64,000 bases of DNA from Bin55 sp965205545 (GTDB lineage: Bacteria; Pseudomonadota; Gammaproteobacteria; Pseudomonadales; Azotimanducaceae): positions 682,001-746,000 of the forward strand of contig OZ242170.1 of NCBI GenBank assembly GCA_965205545.1. The letters run 5' to 3'. Numbering within the stretch: the stretch's first letter is position 1; each line of letters starts with the position of its first letter. Under the pieces are notes generated by a model that did no database searches, had not been told where the DNA came from, and saw only the letters and a program-made list of their open reading frames with translations. The position numbers and the translations under genes are program-made. Shown here in pieces: positions 63,626 through 64,000 of this stretch.

Positions 63626-64000
63626 TTACTCGGATTTTGGGCTGGCAGAGCTGAGAATTTCCTTGACTTCTTCAAGATCGCCAATAATTTCGTCTATGTC
63701 GAAATAGACAATAGAGTCGACAAGGTCGCTTGATTGCGGCTTCTTGCTTTGAGCGGCAAGATGTTGCCTTGCACCATTGATCGTATAGCCCTGTTCGTGG
63801 ACAAGTTCCTTCACTCGACGCACAAAGAGTATGTCTTCGCGCTTGTAGTAGCGCCTATTTGCGCGACGCTCCAGCTTCTGAAGCTGCTTGAATTCCTGCT
63901 CCCAATAGCGCAGCGCTGATGGCTTGACATCGCATAGCTCGCTAACTTCACCAATAGTGAAGTAAAGTTTGCTCGGGATGTCGGGATATTTATTCGATTC
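63626..64000 (-). CDS. MerR-family transcriptional regulator (5' end beyond window)
   Basis: The 3' 124 codons of a MerR-type regulator; no start codon is present before the window edge. The DNA-binding region reads LYFTIGEVSELCDVKPSALRYWEQEF, followed by NRRYYKREDILFVRRVKELV and GYTINGARQHL. The C-terminus is acidic. This matches the small regulator found downstream of ihfA and upstream of tRNA-Pro in Pseudomonas and other gammaproteobacteria, whose regulon is not defined. Presumably ihfA and pheST lie just beyond the right edge. Confidence 0.9.
   Translation of the reverse strand, partial: ESNKYPDIPSKLYFTIGEVSELCDVKPSALRYWEQEFKQLQKLERRANRRYYKREDILFVRRVKELVHEQGYTINGARQHLAAQSKKPQSSDLVDSIVYFDIDEIIGDLEEVKEILSSASPKSE

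Overview
The window looks like chromosomal DNA of a heterotrophic gammaproteobacterium of moderate GC content. This is an inference. Its best support is the right end, where a MerR-type regulator gene is followed on the same strand by a tRNA-Pro(GGG) gene with an encoded CCA end, an arrangement known downstream of ihfA in Pseudomonas and relatives. Many envelope lipoproteins with Gram-negative lipoboxes and a periplasmic thioredoxin-fold repertoire agree. There is no rRNA, CRISPR array, transposase or integrase. Genes are dense and often overlap by 1-20 bases; GTG and TTG starts are common, and two genes appear to start at ATT or ATC behind a strong ribosome binding site.

Left third (0.2-26 kb): a Rieske oxygenase, a Gfo/Idh/MocA oxidoreductase, a gamma-glutamyltranspeptidase and a large M16 metalloprotease lipoprotein. 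Then comes a molybdenum NAD-dependent formate dehydrogenase locus (fdsG, fdsB, fdsA, fdhD, mobA). It is split between fdsB and fdsA by about 5.6 kb of opposite-strand genes: two paralogous membrane-anchored helical-repeat proteins, one carrying two frameshifts, and a secreted thioredoxin-fold protein. Next is a partner-switching signalling cassette: a response regulator-SpoIIE phosphatase, an RsbW-like kinase, a LivK-like binding protein and a histidine kinase overlap in one operon, with a STAS antagonist gene converging on it.

Middle (26-43 kb): an operon of circularly permuted ATP-grasp, alpha-E and transglutaminase-like proteins; three TlpA/ResA-type thioredoxin proteins, two with an extra N-terminal domain; a frameshifted SRPBCC gene; a CsgG/LpoB-like lipoprotein; a secreted HExxH protein; and an acyl-CoA cluster of two enoyl-CoA hydratases and a PhyH-HEAT fusion, facing two DsbA-like proteins and an SDR dehydrogenase.

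Defence-like segments: at 43.1-48.6 kb a leaderless AbiEii-like nucleotidyltransferase gene with an overlapping unknown partner, a beta-class amino DNA methyltransferase, and divergent McrB/McrC genes, with a visibly A+T-rich mcrB 5' half. At 56.7-62.9 kb there is a 1642-residue DUF4011-helicase-Vsr-like nuclease converging on a two-gene PIN-domain module, close to the tRNA-Pro gene. Between them lie an alpha/beta hydrolase, a third helical-repeat paralogue, an ABC-2 exporter with a TlpA protein, a DUF899 protein and an HpcH/HpaI aldolase.

The strongest candidates for undescribed biology are the leaderless nucleotidyltransferase/partner pair beside the methyltransferase-McrBC genes, the PIN/70-residue pair, the helical-repeat family that splits the formate dehydrogenase locus, and near-cognate initiation. 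All functional calls rest on motif recognition by eye; no database search was run.
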